DNA from: VAXT01 sp035318925
GTDB taxonomy: Bacteria > Actinomycetota > Thermoleophilia > Gaiellales > Gaiellaceae
Reading direction: 5' to 3'
Assembly (NCBI GenBank): GCA_035318925.1
Contig: DATHDS010000041.1
Location: forward strand, 1-64,000
Length of the DNA stretch: 64,000 nucleotides
The notes below the pieces were generated by a model, which did not search any database, was not told where the DNA came from, and saw nothing but the letters and a program-made list of their open reading frames with translations. Shown here piece after piece: positions 63,876 to 64,000 of this stretch. Within the stretch, counting starts at the first letter, position 1; every line of letters starts with the position of its first letter. The translations under genes and the position numbers were made by a program.

Positions 63876-64000
63876 GGACAGGAGGCTACGTGCCAAAGTC
63901 AAGACTTGCGAAAACTGCAAAAAATTCGTACTCTGAGGGTCGAGGACGTCCGTTTTCAGCAGGTTTCGTTCGTTCTTATCGGTAACCAAAGGGGAAAAGG

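Overview
The window is a high-GC bacterial chromosome segment. I infer Actinomycetota, probably class Thermoleophilia (Gaiella/Solirubrobacter-like). The grounds are the GC-rich codon use, frequent GTG/TTG starts, many ATGA/GTGA start-stop overlaps, a CtaG-type oxidase assembly factor, a MarP-like periplasmic protease, a SAM-I-clan riboswitch and TANNNT -10 boxes placed 6-9 nt before start codons (leaderless genes). This placement is inference; no rRNA gene is present to test it. Nothing suggests a prophage, plasmid or CRISPR array.

Layout. 1-3.5 kb: the end of a polyamine-type ABC transporter (binding protein, two permeases) coupled to a class III aminotransferase. 3.7-10 kb: small and secreted proteins (Asp-box propellers, a chitosanase-like protein, a VOC protein, a tandem MshEN protein). 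10-11.5 kb: an acetyltransferase and a drug/metabolite exporter. 11.6-20.8 kb: de novo purine genes purL-purF and purM-purN-purH, split by an LVIVD-type secreted protein, a small membrane protein and ctaG. 21.9-25.5 kb: transsulfuration (cystathionine beta-synthase and a cystathionine gamma-synthase/lyase) around a YcaQ-like winged-helix protein. 25.7-31.0 kb: a five-gene run made of a metal-dependent hydrolase, an FHA-aminotransferase fusion, a cyclic-nucleotide-binding protein, an FAD oxidoreductase and a CoA-binding protein. 31-36.4 kb: a metallo-beta-lactamase-fold hydrolase, a glycosyltransferase, a glycogen-debranching-type enzyme and an SDR. 36.4-43.1 kb: a signalling block (hybrid kinase, NarL-type regulator, HD-GYP c-di-GMP phosphodiesterase, histidine kinase) enclosing a subtilase with a Trp/Thr repeat tail.

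43.8-46.0 kb holds what I consider the most interesting item: a cassette with its own promoter, consisting of a 35-residue ORF, a 229-residue protein with a caspase-like (clan CD) His-Gly/Ala-Cys signature, and a 322-residue partner. It sits between two copies of a short repeat. 46.0-46.5 kb is a tRNA cluster (Val, Glu, Lys) with a duplicated, truncated tRNA-Lys. 46.6-54.5 kb carries a formaldehyde-activating-enzyme-like protein, a DUF1361 protein, a MobA-like transferase, an MFS-CNBD fusion, a repeat-built acidic His-rich small protein, a cytoplasmic subtilase coupled to a GAF protein, a cyclodeaminase, an ECF sigma factor with a small partner, and an SDR. 54.5-55.3 kb is non-coding: tandem 118-120 bp repeats, strong hairpins, and a SAM riboswitch upstream of a homocysteine methyltransferase/methylenetetrahydrofolate reductase fusion. 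57-64 kb holds a MarP-like protease, a SnoaL-like protein, tRNA-Asp, a TolB-like lipoprotein, a PASTA-like protein, a NUDIX-type regulator with a likely operator, an oxidoreductase and a second YcaQ-like protein.

Two intergenic regions (3511-3674 and 25491-25645) are single long imperfect palindromes, and several other palindromic repeats are dispersed through the window.
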